DNA of 64,000 nucleotides from positions 17,997,633 to 18,061,632 of the forward strand of contig NC_089274.1 in the NCBI RefSeq assembly GCF_963678975.1, in the 5' to 3' direction. Made by a program: the position numbers and the translations under genes. Below, piece after piece: positions 44,971 to 55,379 of the stretch. This DNA is from Dysidea avara. Lineage: Eukaryota; Porifera; Demospongiae; Dictyoceratida; Dysideidae. How positions within the stretch are numbered: the first letter of the stretch is position 1; every line of letters starts with the position of its first letter. Under the pieces are notes generated by a model. It saw nothing but the letters and a program-made list of their open reading frames with translations, made no database searches and was not told the origin of the DNA.

Positions 44971-46626
44971 TAGAGTAAATTATCTATTCTCGGACACCAT
45001 GTATACTCGGACACTCGTTCTCGTAAACTGCTGGACAGAATCCTACGAAAATTGGTGTGGAGATACCTTGCATATAGCCTAACTATATAGCTACCTCAAA
45101 GTTTGAGCCAAAACGCTTGTTTGATTGTTGTGCTAGACCACATCAAAGTCGTTGCTCGAAATAATATATTCTCGGACAAAATTCAAGTATTGTCGGACAC
45201 CGGTCAGTAATCCTACATCAAATACTTTAAAGACTTACCACCAAACCATCTGTTAGGGCTATTCATTAGCTATCAGCAGAGCCATAGTTTATTTCTTTCT
45301 ATCTCATTTGCAGGAAGCTGTGATCGGAAATATGCGAGCATGTCACCACCTCTATTCTCGGACACGAGCTATCAGCTGGTTCCCGTACACGGTTATACCA
45401 AACCGTATGAAAATTATTGTGGACATACTTTATACATAGCCTATCTGAACCTCCAAGTTTGAGCTAAAAAGCTTTTATGGTTAGCTAACTAGAGCGGATT
45501 AAAGTTTCCACGAGAAAATTAGTATTCTTATTTTTCTCGGATAATAGCCAATGCTTCCTACCCCAAATAATTTAGCCACTTCGTACCACCACCATCTGAT
45601 AGAGCTGTTCATTGGCTATCAGCAGAGCCACAGTTTATTTATTTCCATTACCGTTATGGATAGTTATGATCGGAAATATGCGAGTATATGTAATTACATC
45701 TATTCTCGGACACATTGTTTCTGTGCTGTGTGATTGAATCTTGGCTCCAGCTATTACTGGGGAAATTTTTTTACTTTTCATTGACTTGAACTACTTTAAA
45801 TAGCATGTAATGCCAGTGAACTACCTTTTTGTACCACCAAAAATAGCTGGAGCCAAGATTCAATCACACAGCACAGAAACAATGTGTCCGAGAATAGATG
45901 TAATTACATACTCGCATATTTCCGATCATAACTATCCATAACGGTGATGGAAATAAATAAACTGTGGCTCTGCTGATAGCCAATGAACAGCTCTATCAGA
46001 TGGTGGTGGTACGAAGTGGCTAAATTATTTGGGGTAGGAAGCATTGGCTATTATCCGAGAAAAATAAGAATACTAATTTTCTCGTGGAAACTTTAATCCG
46101 CTCTAGTTAGCTAACCATAAAAGCTTTTTAGCTCAAACTTGGAGGTTCAGATATAATATAGGCTATGTATAAAGTATGTCCACAATAATTTTCATACGGT
46201 TTGGTATAACCGTGTACGGGAACCAGCTGATAGCTCGTGTCCGAGAATAGAGGTGGTGACATGCTCGCATATTTCCGATCACAGCTTCCTGCAAATGAGA
46301 TAGAAAGAAATAAACTATGGCTCTGCTGATAGCTAATGAATAGCCCTAACAGGTGGTGTTGGTGGTAAGTCTTTAAAGTGTTTGATGTAGGATTACTGAC
46401 CGGTGTCCGGCAATACTTGAATTTTGTCTGAGAATATATGATTTCGAGCAATGACTTTGATGTGGTCTAGCACAACAATCAAACAAGCGTTTTGGCTCAA
46501 ACTTGGAGGTATAGTTAGGCTATATGCAAGGTATCTCCACACCAATTTTCGTAGGATTCTGTCCAGCAGTTTACGAGAACGAGTGTCCGAGTATACATGG
46601 TGTCCCAGAATAGATAATTTACTCTA
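44971..46626. repeat. Giant foldback element, 785-bp arms
   Basis: Arms 44971-45755 and 45842-46626 are near-perfect reverse complements (starting TAGAGTAAATTATCTATTCT) around a loop of about 86 bp. Each arm is itself built of two or three related segments carrying CTATTCTCGGACAC and GATCGGAAATATGCGAG. No coding capacity. Very high arm identity suggests recent origin or ongoing homogenisation. It begins 380 bp upstream of fucosyltransferase A. Confidence 0.9.
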
Positions 46627-47116
46627 GCTATAGCTAAGTCATGCAGTGTTCATGCACTGACACATAAAACTAGCCGCCATATTTATAAGCTGAGACAGCT
46701 CCCATGATGCAGCTGCATGATTATGCCCATGCAGTGAATTTGACAAATTACAGTTTGCAATAAATGACACGATTAATAAGTACAGAAATGTCCAATAATT
46801 ATTATAAATCAAGTGGTCATTCCAATATCTTATTGTTCTAGGAAAGTTGCTAACTGTTCATGTAGGCACCTGTTCTGACTTGTGGTGGGTGGTATAGCTA
46901 GGATTGATGATGATGAAATATTGTTATGCATGTTAATGGAATTATATACTAGTATGTAAGACGCATCATGCATCCTTTTTGTAATGATGTAATGTACGGC
47001 GTAGTGGTGACAATGTGACTATAATAATCATTTAATATCTGTTGAGGAGCTCTAACCTTTGAGTAAGGATCCTATACACTAAACTAGCATATTCAAGCAT
47101 AGTCGTGCTGTATGAA
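46627..47116. repeat. Left part of a dispersed repeat
   Basis: 46790-47116 resembles 29240-29510 (shared GTTCATGTAGGCA, TAGCTAGGATTGATGATG and GAGGAGCTCT-type blocks). It is interrupted at 47117 by the hAT element and continues at 48192-48330. Confidence 0.5.
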
Positions 47117-47309
47117 CAGGGCCGCCCACAGAGGGGGGCAACTGGGACATTTTCCCCGGGCCCCGACTTGAAAGGGGCCCCAGGAGGTCCCATGAAGGGC
47201 CCCTTGAATACCTGTTTAAAAGATCGATATACTCTAATAGAACAGTCAGATATAAATACTCTAATAGAGCAGTCACAGTACTCTTCAGAGGAGCAGTGTA
47301 ACAAGCTTA

Positions 47310-47520
47310 TTTATTTATTATTTATTAATGCTTTACAGCACAAGTGCTGAAGGTCTGTAGGACACCCGGTCCTACAGCCTGCTCAAAGACTTTAGCTGTG
47401 TTTGAAAAGTTGGAGAAAGGAGAAAAAATCCATGACTGGACCTAGGTAGCCTCGAACCTGCAGCCATCCGATTTACGCTCGAACGCTTACAGTAGTCTAC
47501 CAGGTGGTCATGCAGGATGT
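47310..47520 (-). mobile_element. tRNA-derived SINE
   Basis: Read on the minus strand, the head near 47515-47445 has a box-A-like CTGGTAGACTACTGTAAG and a box-B-like GGTTCGAGGCT, spaced as in tRNA-derived SINEs. The body follows, then the 3' end CTTCAGCACTTGTGCTGTAA with an AATAAATAATAAATAA tail (47310-47330). A second tail fragment of the same family flanks element B at 47611-47640 and 47978-48000. A similar 3' end lies at 41330-41390, perhaps the partner LINE. Confidence 0.6.
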
Positions 47521-47640
47521 TTTCTCCTTGTTATTTTTCATGTAATTATATCCATAGGAATTCTAGAGAGTAACTCATTATCTCTAAGTACCCCAAGTAG
47601 AACCAAATGGACACTAGTTTATTTATTAATGCTTTACAGC

Positions 47641-47969
47641 CAGGGCCGCCCACAGGGGGGGGGGGGGGGGGGGGGGCCCAGGAGGCCCCATGAAGGGCCC
47701 CCCGAATACCTGTTTAAAAGATCGATATACTCTAATAGAGCAGTCAGATCTAAATACTCTAATAGAGCAGTCACAGTATTCTTCAGAGGAGCAGTGTAGC
47801 AAGCTTATAGATAAGGAGATATGGTTGGTGATGGGTAGTTATTGTCACTGCCAGCAGGTTGTGACATTTTTTTTTTTTTTTTTTTTTTGGTCTTCACCTT
47901 TACAACTTGGGTGAAGGGCCCCACTTTAACTCTTTGCCCTGGGCCCCTTAATTTCTCTGGGCGGCCCTG
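47641..47969. mobile_element. hAT-type element B nested in element A
   Basis: A 329-bp member of the same family as element A, with ends CAGGGCCGCCCA and GGGCGGCCCTG and an exact 8-bp duplication TTTACAGC (47633-47640, 47970-47977). It contains a 22-base G run at 47655-47676 and a long T run near 47868-47888, both likely to be length-variable. It landed in SINE-tail sequence inside element A. Confidence 0.93.
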
Positions 47970-48191
47970 TTTACAGCACAAGTGCTGAAGGTCTGTAGGA
48001 AACTTATAGATAAGGAGATATAGTTGTTGAGTGGTAGTTATTGTCATTGTCAAGAGGTTGTGACTTTTTTTTTTTTTGGTCTTCAACTTATAGCTTGGGT
48101 GAAGTTGTGATTCAGAATGGAAACCTCCTTGCCTCTGGGGCCCCACTTTAACTCTTTGCCCTGGGCCCCTTAATTACTCTGGGCGGCCCTG

Positions 48192-49979
48192 TGTATGAAC
48201 AGTATATACAGGAGGAGAATCCAAAAAAAAAAAAAACAGGAAACACTGTTAACCAGTACCCACATAACTTTTTAATAGTGACTGCTTAATTAGAGAATAT
48301 CACACTGATAGTTTATTGCTCTATTAAAGTAATTCAATCTTCAAAACAATCAGTGTGTCTGTAAGCCTCACGGTTAGTCTTGATATACAGTTGTGTGGTT
48401 CAGGGCATCTAAACGTAACCATGCAGATACCTTCTTATCCTCCTACTAATGTTGTATTGAAGGTTGTTACAAGTCAGAAATATTTTGACCTAGTGTTTGA
48501 TCATCTGGATATGTCTCACAAGTCTGCAAGAGAGCGTCTTATTATACTTGTATGTCATTTGATGTCATCAGAATGCTGTCGGTTCTAAATTGCTGAAGCT
48601 TTTAACTGAACTACAGTACTCATCCTCTCTCATCGTAATTAGTCTCTTCCTACATACTCAATCTTTACAGAGATTCAAGAGGATGCAGAATATATGGCAG
48701 TACGTCTTTGTATATAGGATATATACAACATCTCAGAACACTACCAGCATCTTTATAGTGGCTTCCATTGGAGTCTCCAATACAGTATCATTCTCTATGC
48801 CTAGCCTGATGTATCGATTACCAATTTCATGAATTGCAGTATATACCACTACAACCACTTATTCTGTTTGATAGGCATCACTGTCATAATACTAGACATG
48901 CCCTTTCTTTGCTAATTTGTCTTTGTACCATCTAAAATTTTTACAAAGACATTTCTGATTACAAGACCTCACAATGATCACAGGTGGAATGGTATTATAA
49001 CAATGAGAATTTTACTGCAGCTATCAATGACCATCTGTTCTTTTTTGTTTTTGTGTAATTTGTTTGATCAATTTTGTAATAGAGTTGTAGCATTTTTTTT
49101 GATGTGTTTTTTTTTGTAACTGTGTCCACTTTTTGTAGCCATCCACGTGTTTAATAAGTTTTGTACTTGTTAACTAGTTATGTGTATTTCTCTGTTTTGT
49201 GCACTGCTCTGGCAAGGAAAAATAGTATAGTAGTTGTCAATTACCAGAGGATAAAACATAAATCAATCATTCAATGTAGAGTATAATTAGCATACGCAGC
49301 TATATGACTGGCTATCATGGTGCAGGTGAGCACAAAAGTTGATCATTCCATTCCTCATTCTGATTCCGGTTGTTATAACTTGTTAGCTGAGAAGCACGGT
49401 AGTCTATGTACCTGACTCTTTGAAAAGTCTCATGGATCAGATTCTAGTTATCTTTTTGTCTACTTCAATTCGGCAATCCAATGTATTATAGGAGTGACAA
49501 GGTTACTACATTATGTGTGCTCCAGTGAACTTAATTCATTCAGAAACTCAGCTTTGCAGTTAACACTTTTAAAAATTAATATCATATGTATGTATGATTT
49601 ACTGTTGTTGATCAGTGAAAAGTAAGTCACATCCTAACACAGCTCTTTCCATTTATCAGACAGCAAACTAGCCAGTCTCTTATAAAACACAGTTGCTTCA
49701 TGACCCATTCCTCTGGTAGCTAAAGAACACCAATGGGATAAATGAACTGTGTGTTCCACCTCCCGGATTCATGACTCATAAGCCCAAGATTCCTATAACG
49801 TGATTGGATATTGGATCCACTGTTGGATGGGCATGTGTATATTAAAGACTCTGATATCTGTGTAGCACTTTTTCAAAACGTCTGCCCCAAAGACCATTCA
49901 TTGACATATCCAAAAGCACCGTCCTGAACATTGTCTGTTTTATATTAAAAGTCTTGTCATTCAGTGGCTGCAAATGAGG
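48192..49979. other. Repeat remainder, then unassigned sequence
   Basis: 48192-48330 is the right part of the repeat split by element A. 48330-49300 holds a 77-codon frame (48355-48588) that I cannot assign, and T-rich sequence. The stretch ending AAAACATAAATCAATCATTC near 49270 looks like a retroelement tail. Positions 49335-49378 resemble the upstream flank of fucosyltransferase A in reverse. Confidence 0.4.
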
Positions 49980-50311
49980 TTCAACTGCTACATCATGGCA
50001 CACCTCAATGTTCAACTAGACACCAACTACCCTTACCACTTCATCAAGGTACGTAGCTACATGAACCGGCATTCCTTCTTTCCAAGAGCTGTCATCGACT
50101 GGAATAATTTGCCAACTCAGTGATTGAGTCAGAAAGCATTAGCATATATAGCTACTACATACGTGTGCTGTAAAGTAAAAAATGGTATAGGCATTGCCTT
50201 TACCAGGTAGATATAATTAAGAAGTACTATTGTTATCTTGTGTAATTTTTTTCCTTGGAGCATTACTCACCCCTTGGCACATCGGCATGCCCAGCAATAA
50301 TAATAAATAAA
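49980..50311 (+). mobile_element. LINE 3' end, third copy
   Basis: The plus strand encodes YMNRHSFFPRAVIDWNNLPT (about 50057-50116), the FFPRxxxxWNxLP box, and then a stop. A 3' UTR of about 190 bp follows, ending in an AATAATAATAAATAAA tail at about 50311. 5'-truncated. Confidence 0.75.
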
Positions 50312-50555
50312 GTAGCTGATGGTGATACATGTGATAAATTGGGGCGAGCCTGATAATAGCTAGCTCAGCAGGGAGATATTTTGTGATACCATTGTAAATG
50401 TAACATCTGATGGTAGACCTGCTCCAATTGTCACCTCAGACTCAGAGTATGTGGAGAAATAGCCTCATGCTGCTTACACTTCTTTTATCCATGGATTATA
50501 TTATTAGTATGTATGCTTCATCATTTTTCTGCTAACTTGAGTAGGTATTGAAAGT

Positions 50556-51100
50556 TTATACCAGCCTTGACTGGTCTTGACTCCCCTGGTATACTACAAT
50601 GCTCACTTTTTGCCCTCCAACAGGTTTGGGCATTGTTGCTCCTGATTCTTTATCACGAGCTGCATTTGGAAAGTAACCAAAGGAAGGACCCAATGAAGAC
50701 ACTTTGTCCCAACATGTTCGAAGAGCAGAAATCTCACCACAAGCTGCAGCGTCAGCTGCATACCACATTTGAGTGACAGGAGTGGTCATTTTCTGATCAA
50801 GGGCACAGTAGCAAAAGCATAAAATGGCATTGTGAGAGGGTCACCTTGAGTAGTCCCGTTCTCTGAGTAGAGAACATCATCATCAACATAAAGGCAAGCT
50901 GGGTACTGATAGGTATTTATCAGAATGGTAGCACAAATGCTGAATGTTATAATATTATAATGCCACAGCTCTGTTAAGAGAATTAAAAGCACTGATAGCA
51001 TCAATTAGTAACATACCATCAGTATCATCACCATAAAAGGCTTCCCTCATTGCATTCAGCATAGAACCAGCAGTAAACTGAATGACAGCCTTAGCAATTA
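50556..51100 (-). pseudogene. Reverse-transcriptase palm domain fragment
   Basis: On the minus strand in order: IIAKAVIQFTAGSMLNAMREA (first 20: IIAKAVIQFTAGSMLNAMRE), GMLLIDAISAFNSLNR (palm motif with the first Asp), GTTQGDPLTMPFYAFATVPL (fingers/palm motif), then WYAADAAACGEI, where the catalytic YADD is YAAD, then SLGPSFGYFPNA. Stops and a frame change occur in the middle and at the end. This RT family is often found as multi-copy ORFs in sponge and coral genomes. The fragment is inactive. A MITE lies immediately upstream at 51101. Confidence 0.75.
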
Positions 51101-51380
51101 TGCACCTATCAATGTATATCTCCGCTACCCCACCTCAGGCATAAGTGGGGCTTCACAGGGGGACTCAGTTGACATGAAACTGTTGCCCCACCCTGGGGAA
51201 TTTCACAACCAATAAGTGTCCAAGTACTTTTTGTTACTACTTTATACCAAGCCAAATCCCCATGTTGTAATTGGGTGGGGATTTGATACACTAGATTACG
51301 GGATATTTGATATTTGAGTGTGTCAAATTCCTACCATAGCCCTGTTATACCCAACTTGGAGGGGGTGGTTACATCTGCTC
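51101..51380. mobile_element. Degenerate copy of the TTA-targeting MITE family
   Basis: It starts TGCACCTATCAATGTAT after TTA (51098-51100), as the better copy does at 57611, and contains GTAAGTGGGGCT-like and ACATGAAACTGTTGCCCCA blocks in the same order. The right end is not recognisable, so the limit is approximate. Confidence 0.6.
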
Positions 51381-53233
51381 GAATTTAAAATTTCACACAG
51401 TTTGTGATTTGAAGTATTAGTCTCAGTGCATAACACTATAGATGGCAATTATTTGCTAATTTATCTCCAAATCTTTGGCATGACAGTTGTAATTAATAAG
51501 TGATTGCTGCACATGCTTGCCACATTAAGTGGTAGGCCAATTTTAGATTGCATTGATTATTACTACTACACAATGCATTTTGTGCCAATGGTAGTGGTGT
51601 AAAAGCTTGTTGTTAAGCACTTAATGACAATGTTGACATAAAATTTTCTCTTTAGAGTTAAAGAAATGATTGGCATAAAATCTTCTCTTTAGACATAAAG
51701 ACAGTTTTTGTCATCATCACGAATGTCTGCACAACAGGCAATTGTAGTACACAAACAATGAGCCAGCTGCAGGATGGCTAGGACAGAACAAAGGTCAGCA
51801 CATGCAAAAGGACATAGTCTCAGTCTCCAGCATCAATGCCAGATGGATCAGCAGCACCTAAAGTTTGAAGTACAGCATAACTCTAAAGACAGAACCATCT
51901 AGTATGTCAAAGATAGCTGAATGTGCTGGAGTTGCCTGTCTGGTAGCAAGCTGCTGAATGTAGTGGAGCAGCAGCTGGATGTTTAGACTTCAGAATGCCA
52001 TACTTTACCAGAATCAGGTATAGTGTCATCTAAACAAAGAACACAGAAGACAAAAGCAGGAGAGCAGCAGTGTCTCTTACCAGAAAACATCAACTTTTCA
52101 AAGGACTGTGACAAACAACTATTATTAGAAGAGTCTCAAACACTTGTGTGAAAATGACTTTAAATAGCTCTGCCTTCTATACTTACTATATCTGTCCATA
52201 GTGACAATCTTTACAAGATAATTATGTGGTCCTATAATTTTGATGTACGTGTTAACTTCTGAGTTATTAAAGTACGAATATGTAAACTTCACAGAATAGA
52301 CTTAAACTAGCTAAATCCTTCCTTTGCAGATAGAAAAGGCTGGGCAAACTTAACTCTAACTAGCACAATTTCTTGCCAATGTTTCCAGAAAGTATTTTAA
52401 TACTGTTGCTTCACTTAATTCACCATAAGTAACCTCCGTCAGCACAGGAGTGGATGAAGGTACAAAATCTGGTAGGAAACAGGATTGATCTTCAGTTGAC
52501 TCTTTATTTAATTTAAGAATCAGACAAATGAGACTAGCATCAAAGATGATGTAGCTAGATCAACAGATGCCTTAGGGCATAGATCAGGGGCATGGTTTCC
52601 ATATTTGGTAGCTATAAGTGCAGGGTCATCTGTGTCACAGCCCCAGCTGTTTGGACATTAAAATGCTTCAAAATTACTGAGATTCATGATTCCATGGGTA
52701 GTCAATACTGATATGGTTGGTTAACAGTTGGTAGTGATCCAAACTGAAAACCTACTAAATTATATATTCTTAAAATTTTCTTACATTAATTTTATTCTTT
52801 ACAATTATATTCCATTATGAATATTCTATTAGAGTATACTTTTGATTGTTCTATTGGAATTTTACTCTATTAGAGTATCTCGATCTTTGTTAACAAACAT
52901 ACTGGTAGCTATCTCCCTTGTTCTCTCCTGATCGACTTCAATGTATGTTTCCTATTACGTATACATTGTAGCTATACTGCCCTGTTCCCAGTCTGATGTT
53001 TCTGCATTCCAACATTTCAGCTTGAGGGAGTTATTATTATTACAGTATCTATATTGTATAAAAGCACTGGTAATAATTAATTACAAAATATAATAAGAGT
53101 TTCCAGAAACTGGCCCCTGATTTCTCTTGGCAAGTGAAAATTCATAATTTCCATTGGCATAATGTATACAATATATTATCATAAAATTGTTAGCATAATT
53201 TTGCTTGCAAGACTGAATACAAAAGGCTATATA
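51381..53233. other. Mostly unassigned; upstream remnant of the reverse transcriptase
   Basis: About 51740-52050 on the minus strand contains LGAADPSGIDAGD in broken frames. This resembles the GAAGPSGxDA region that precedes the palm in the same RT family, so the dead element probably spanned 50556-52050. Further right I see two dispersed-motif copies (52826-52886) and no gene. Confidence 0.4.
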
Positions 53234-53851
53234 TGTGACCCAGTCTGGGAAAACCGGTCTTATCGCCTATAAGTATCGAGAAACGCCAGTTTTAAGTATT
53301 TAGTGTGTTGTAGCTCAGCAATGGTTGAAGCTATGTATACCAAAGTTTCACACGTTTTACACCAATTCCTTACCTTCCAGAGCATCCAATCAACAAATAA
53401 GTTTCCCGCCATTTTATAGTTTTTGAACCGAGGTTATTGTATCAGGCGAGCTCCAAAAGGGGAGGGAGGTGGGGGCCTGGATGGAGGGCAAGAGGCTAAG
53501 TGTTCAAAAAAATTGAAAAGGAAGGCGTAGGGATGAACTAGGCCAAGTTATGGGCCATTCAGGTCTCAAAACTGGCTAAAATAAAAGGAAATTCACAGCA
53601 GAGGTATTTATTCAACACCACGGAGCTGTATAGCCACATACAGCCATCCCCAGGCTGACCAGAGCTCCATTAAGGCCCCACACTACATGTACGGATCGCC
53701 ACTGGGCTTGGGAAAAGCAGCCAGCAAAGCCAGACCACTCAAGTCTAGCTGATTTTGATCGTAAAATTAGATAGTTTATTTATGTAGCTTTGTGTTCTGG
53801 TCGAATCTGCTGACATGGGCGATAACACCAGTTTTCCCAGACTGGGTCACA
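53234..53851. mobile_element. MITE with long inverted ends and TATA flanks
   Basis: The ends begin TGTGACCCAGTCTGGGAAAA and match in inverted orientation over about 38 bp with few mismatches. TATA occurs on both sides (53230-53233, 53852-53855). The interior of about 540 bp is non-coding. The palindrome CCCAGNCTGGG within the end is distinctive. The superfamily is not certain; a TA or TATA target is consistent with several. Confidence 0.82.
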
Positions 53852-53855
53852 TATA

Positions 53856-54210
53856 GCAAATCAATATAATTATGTACACGTTTAAAAAGTTTAAAGCTCA
53901 AATTGTGATCTTTGTCATATGACATAGTCTGGAATTGCTTGTGTGAACCTTTCACTGGCATTTGCTATGATGGGCTGACCAAAATTACTTTTTTTATAGT
54001 TTCTTTGAAAGTGGAAAGCAGATGAGCAGGTTTTTCTGCACAATAATATTCATGAAAGTTTGCAATTTGCTCACAAGAATTAATGTTTCTGGATATGATT
54101 TTAAAATTACAATTATGTTGAAAAGATACACACCTTGACTGATTTGACTGTTGCATTCTGTTTGAATTCTGCATATACAGTGTGTTAATAGAAGTGTTAT
54201 TGTTATTTCC
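53856..54210. other. 3' flank of fucosyltransferase B
   Basis: No recognisable feature. The downstream sequence is not obviously similar to that of copy A, so the duplicated block ends near the stop codon. Confidence 0.4.
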
Positions 54211-55344
54211 TTAACTTCCTCTACAACGCTGTTGTTTCAACTGATACGATTCTTTGCACATTGTACAACCTAATAATTCTATTGGACAATTCTCTTGAAA
54301 CTTTAGAGTATGATCAATATCAAATTTGAAAAATGACTGATAGAGTGATTCATCTTCATCAATTTTCTTGATAAATGCTGCCAATTGTTTGGGTTCATAC
54401 TTCTTAGCATCTATAAATGAGTTAGCCCCTGGTACCTGATCATATATGTAACTGTCACCATAATATATAGGAATGGCTTGAGCCAAGTAAGCATGCCAAA
54501 TCTTTTCTGAAATGTACTCACGAAGGCTAGGGGAATTTTCAAACGTCAATACAAACTTGTACCCTTTGCTTTTAATAATGTCCAATTTTATTGAAATAAA
54601 TGAATCCGATCCTATTTTTCTTGAACTTTTCATATCAGTATTATGTAAGCATTTGCCATAAGAGTCAACATCAATATATTCCATTAGTTGTGTCATATAA
54701 TCTTGTCTCCATTTGATACAGTGACTAACAAACATGGCAACTCCATTTCTGCCAACTGGTGGCTCCTGTCTTAGTACATCAATCAGAGGCTGCTTAATAT
54801 CAGGCCAGCAAATGTATGGGAAAGGAATTGTGCTAGCTAATGTGTAACTAACTCTGATGTCACCTAATGGCAATGCTCCAACCTGATTACACTTCTGATG
54901 TTCTGGTGCACGATTGTACCTAAGGATTATTTGTCCAGGATATGCTGGCTGAGTTACATCAGTACCACATTCACGAATAAGTAACACATCAGCAGTTTCA
55001 TAATCATACTTGTTACTGGTTAGCTCACAGACTAAACCATTAGGTAAAGTACAGTTTTTTGCCTCTTCTCCATGGGCTATGAACTGCCACTTCACATTTT
55101 TTGTGAGCTTGTAATAGATTGAAAAGTTGCCCTGATCTTTACACAGAGGACTGGAACCCTTGTGTATGCCCATTCGTGTGGAAGGACCTCGGGAGAGACG
55201 GATTTGTCCTGTCATCCTTGCCGCATCAGTGATGCTCTGTTCATCACTCCAAAAATGGGGGATTCCATATATCAGTAGTGCTATAATTACCAACATAAAG
55301 AATACACACAGCTTCGGTCTGTAAGTTACGCTAAGAATGTCCAT
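54211..55344 (-). CDS. GT10 alpha-1,3-fucosyltransferase, copy B
   Basis: An intronless frame of 377 residues from ATG 55344 (MDILSVTYRPKLCVFF). The longer frame upstream starts with TTG and is not used. It has the same layout as copy A: membrane anchor at about residues 12-30, stem, then catalytic domain with FVSHC, VDSYGKCLHN, FVLTFENS..REYISEKIW, AIPIYYGD and the C-terminal cysteine cluster ending QRCRGS. From the HGEEAKNCTLPNG block onward the two copies differ at only a few positions. The membrane anchor and stem differ more, including a longer RGPSTRMGIHKGSS insertion here. Both appear functional and probably fucosylate N- or O-glycans in the Golgi. High identity confined to the catalytic domain suggests gene conversion or relaxed stem evolution. 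Confidence 0.93.
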   Translation of the reverse strand: MDILSVTYRPKLCVFFMLVIIALLIYGIPHFWSDEQSITDAARMTGQIRLSRGPSTRMGIHKGSSPLCKDQGNFSIYYKLTKNVKWQFIAHGEEAKNCTLPNGLVCELTSNKYDYETADVLLIRECGTDVTQPAYPGQIILRYNRAPEHQKCNQVGALPLGDIRVSYTLASTIPFPYICWPDIKQPLIDVLRQEPPVGRNGVAMFVSHCIKWRQDYMTQLMEYIDVDSYGKCLHNTDMKSSRKIGSDSFISIKLDIIKSKGYKFVLTFENSPSLREYISEKIWHAYLAQAIPIYYGDSYIYDQVPGANSFIDAKKYEPKQLAAFIKKIDEDESLYQSFFKFDIDHTLKFQENCPIELLGCTMCKESYQLKQQRCRGS

Positions 55345-55379
55345 TGTAACTGAGAGTGACCACAAATTAAAGGCGGCCT

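Larger units (their letters stand above)
47117..48191. mobile_element. hAT-type element A, with nested insertions
   Basis: The ends CAGGGCCGCCCA and GGGCGGCCCTG are inverted, and the 8-bp duplication TGTATGAA is exact on both sides (47109-47116 and 48192-48199). It has no transposase. Its interior carries two dispersed-motif copies, a reversed SINE (about 47310-47520), and a second member of the same family (47641-47969). The related sequence at 29500-29540 lacks the element and serves as a paralogous empty site. Confidence 0.92.

Noticed and set aside
48355-48588. 77-codon plus-strand frame with a vague kinase-like look
   Set aside because: The resemblance is too weak, with no glycine loop or catalytic motif and no adjoining exon.
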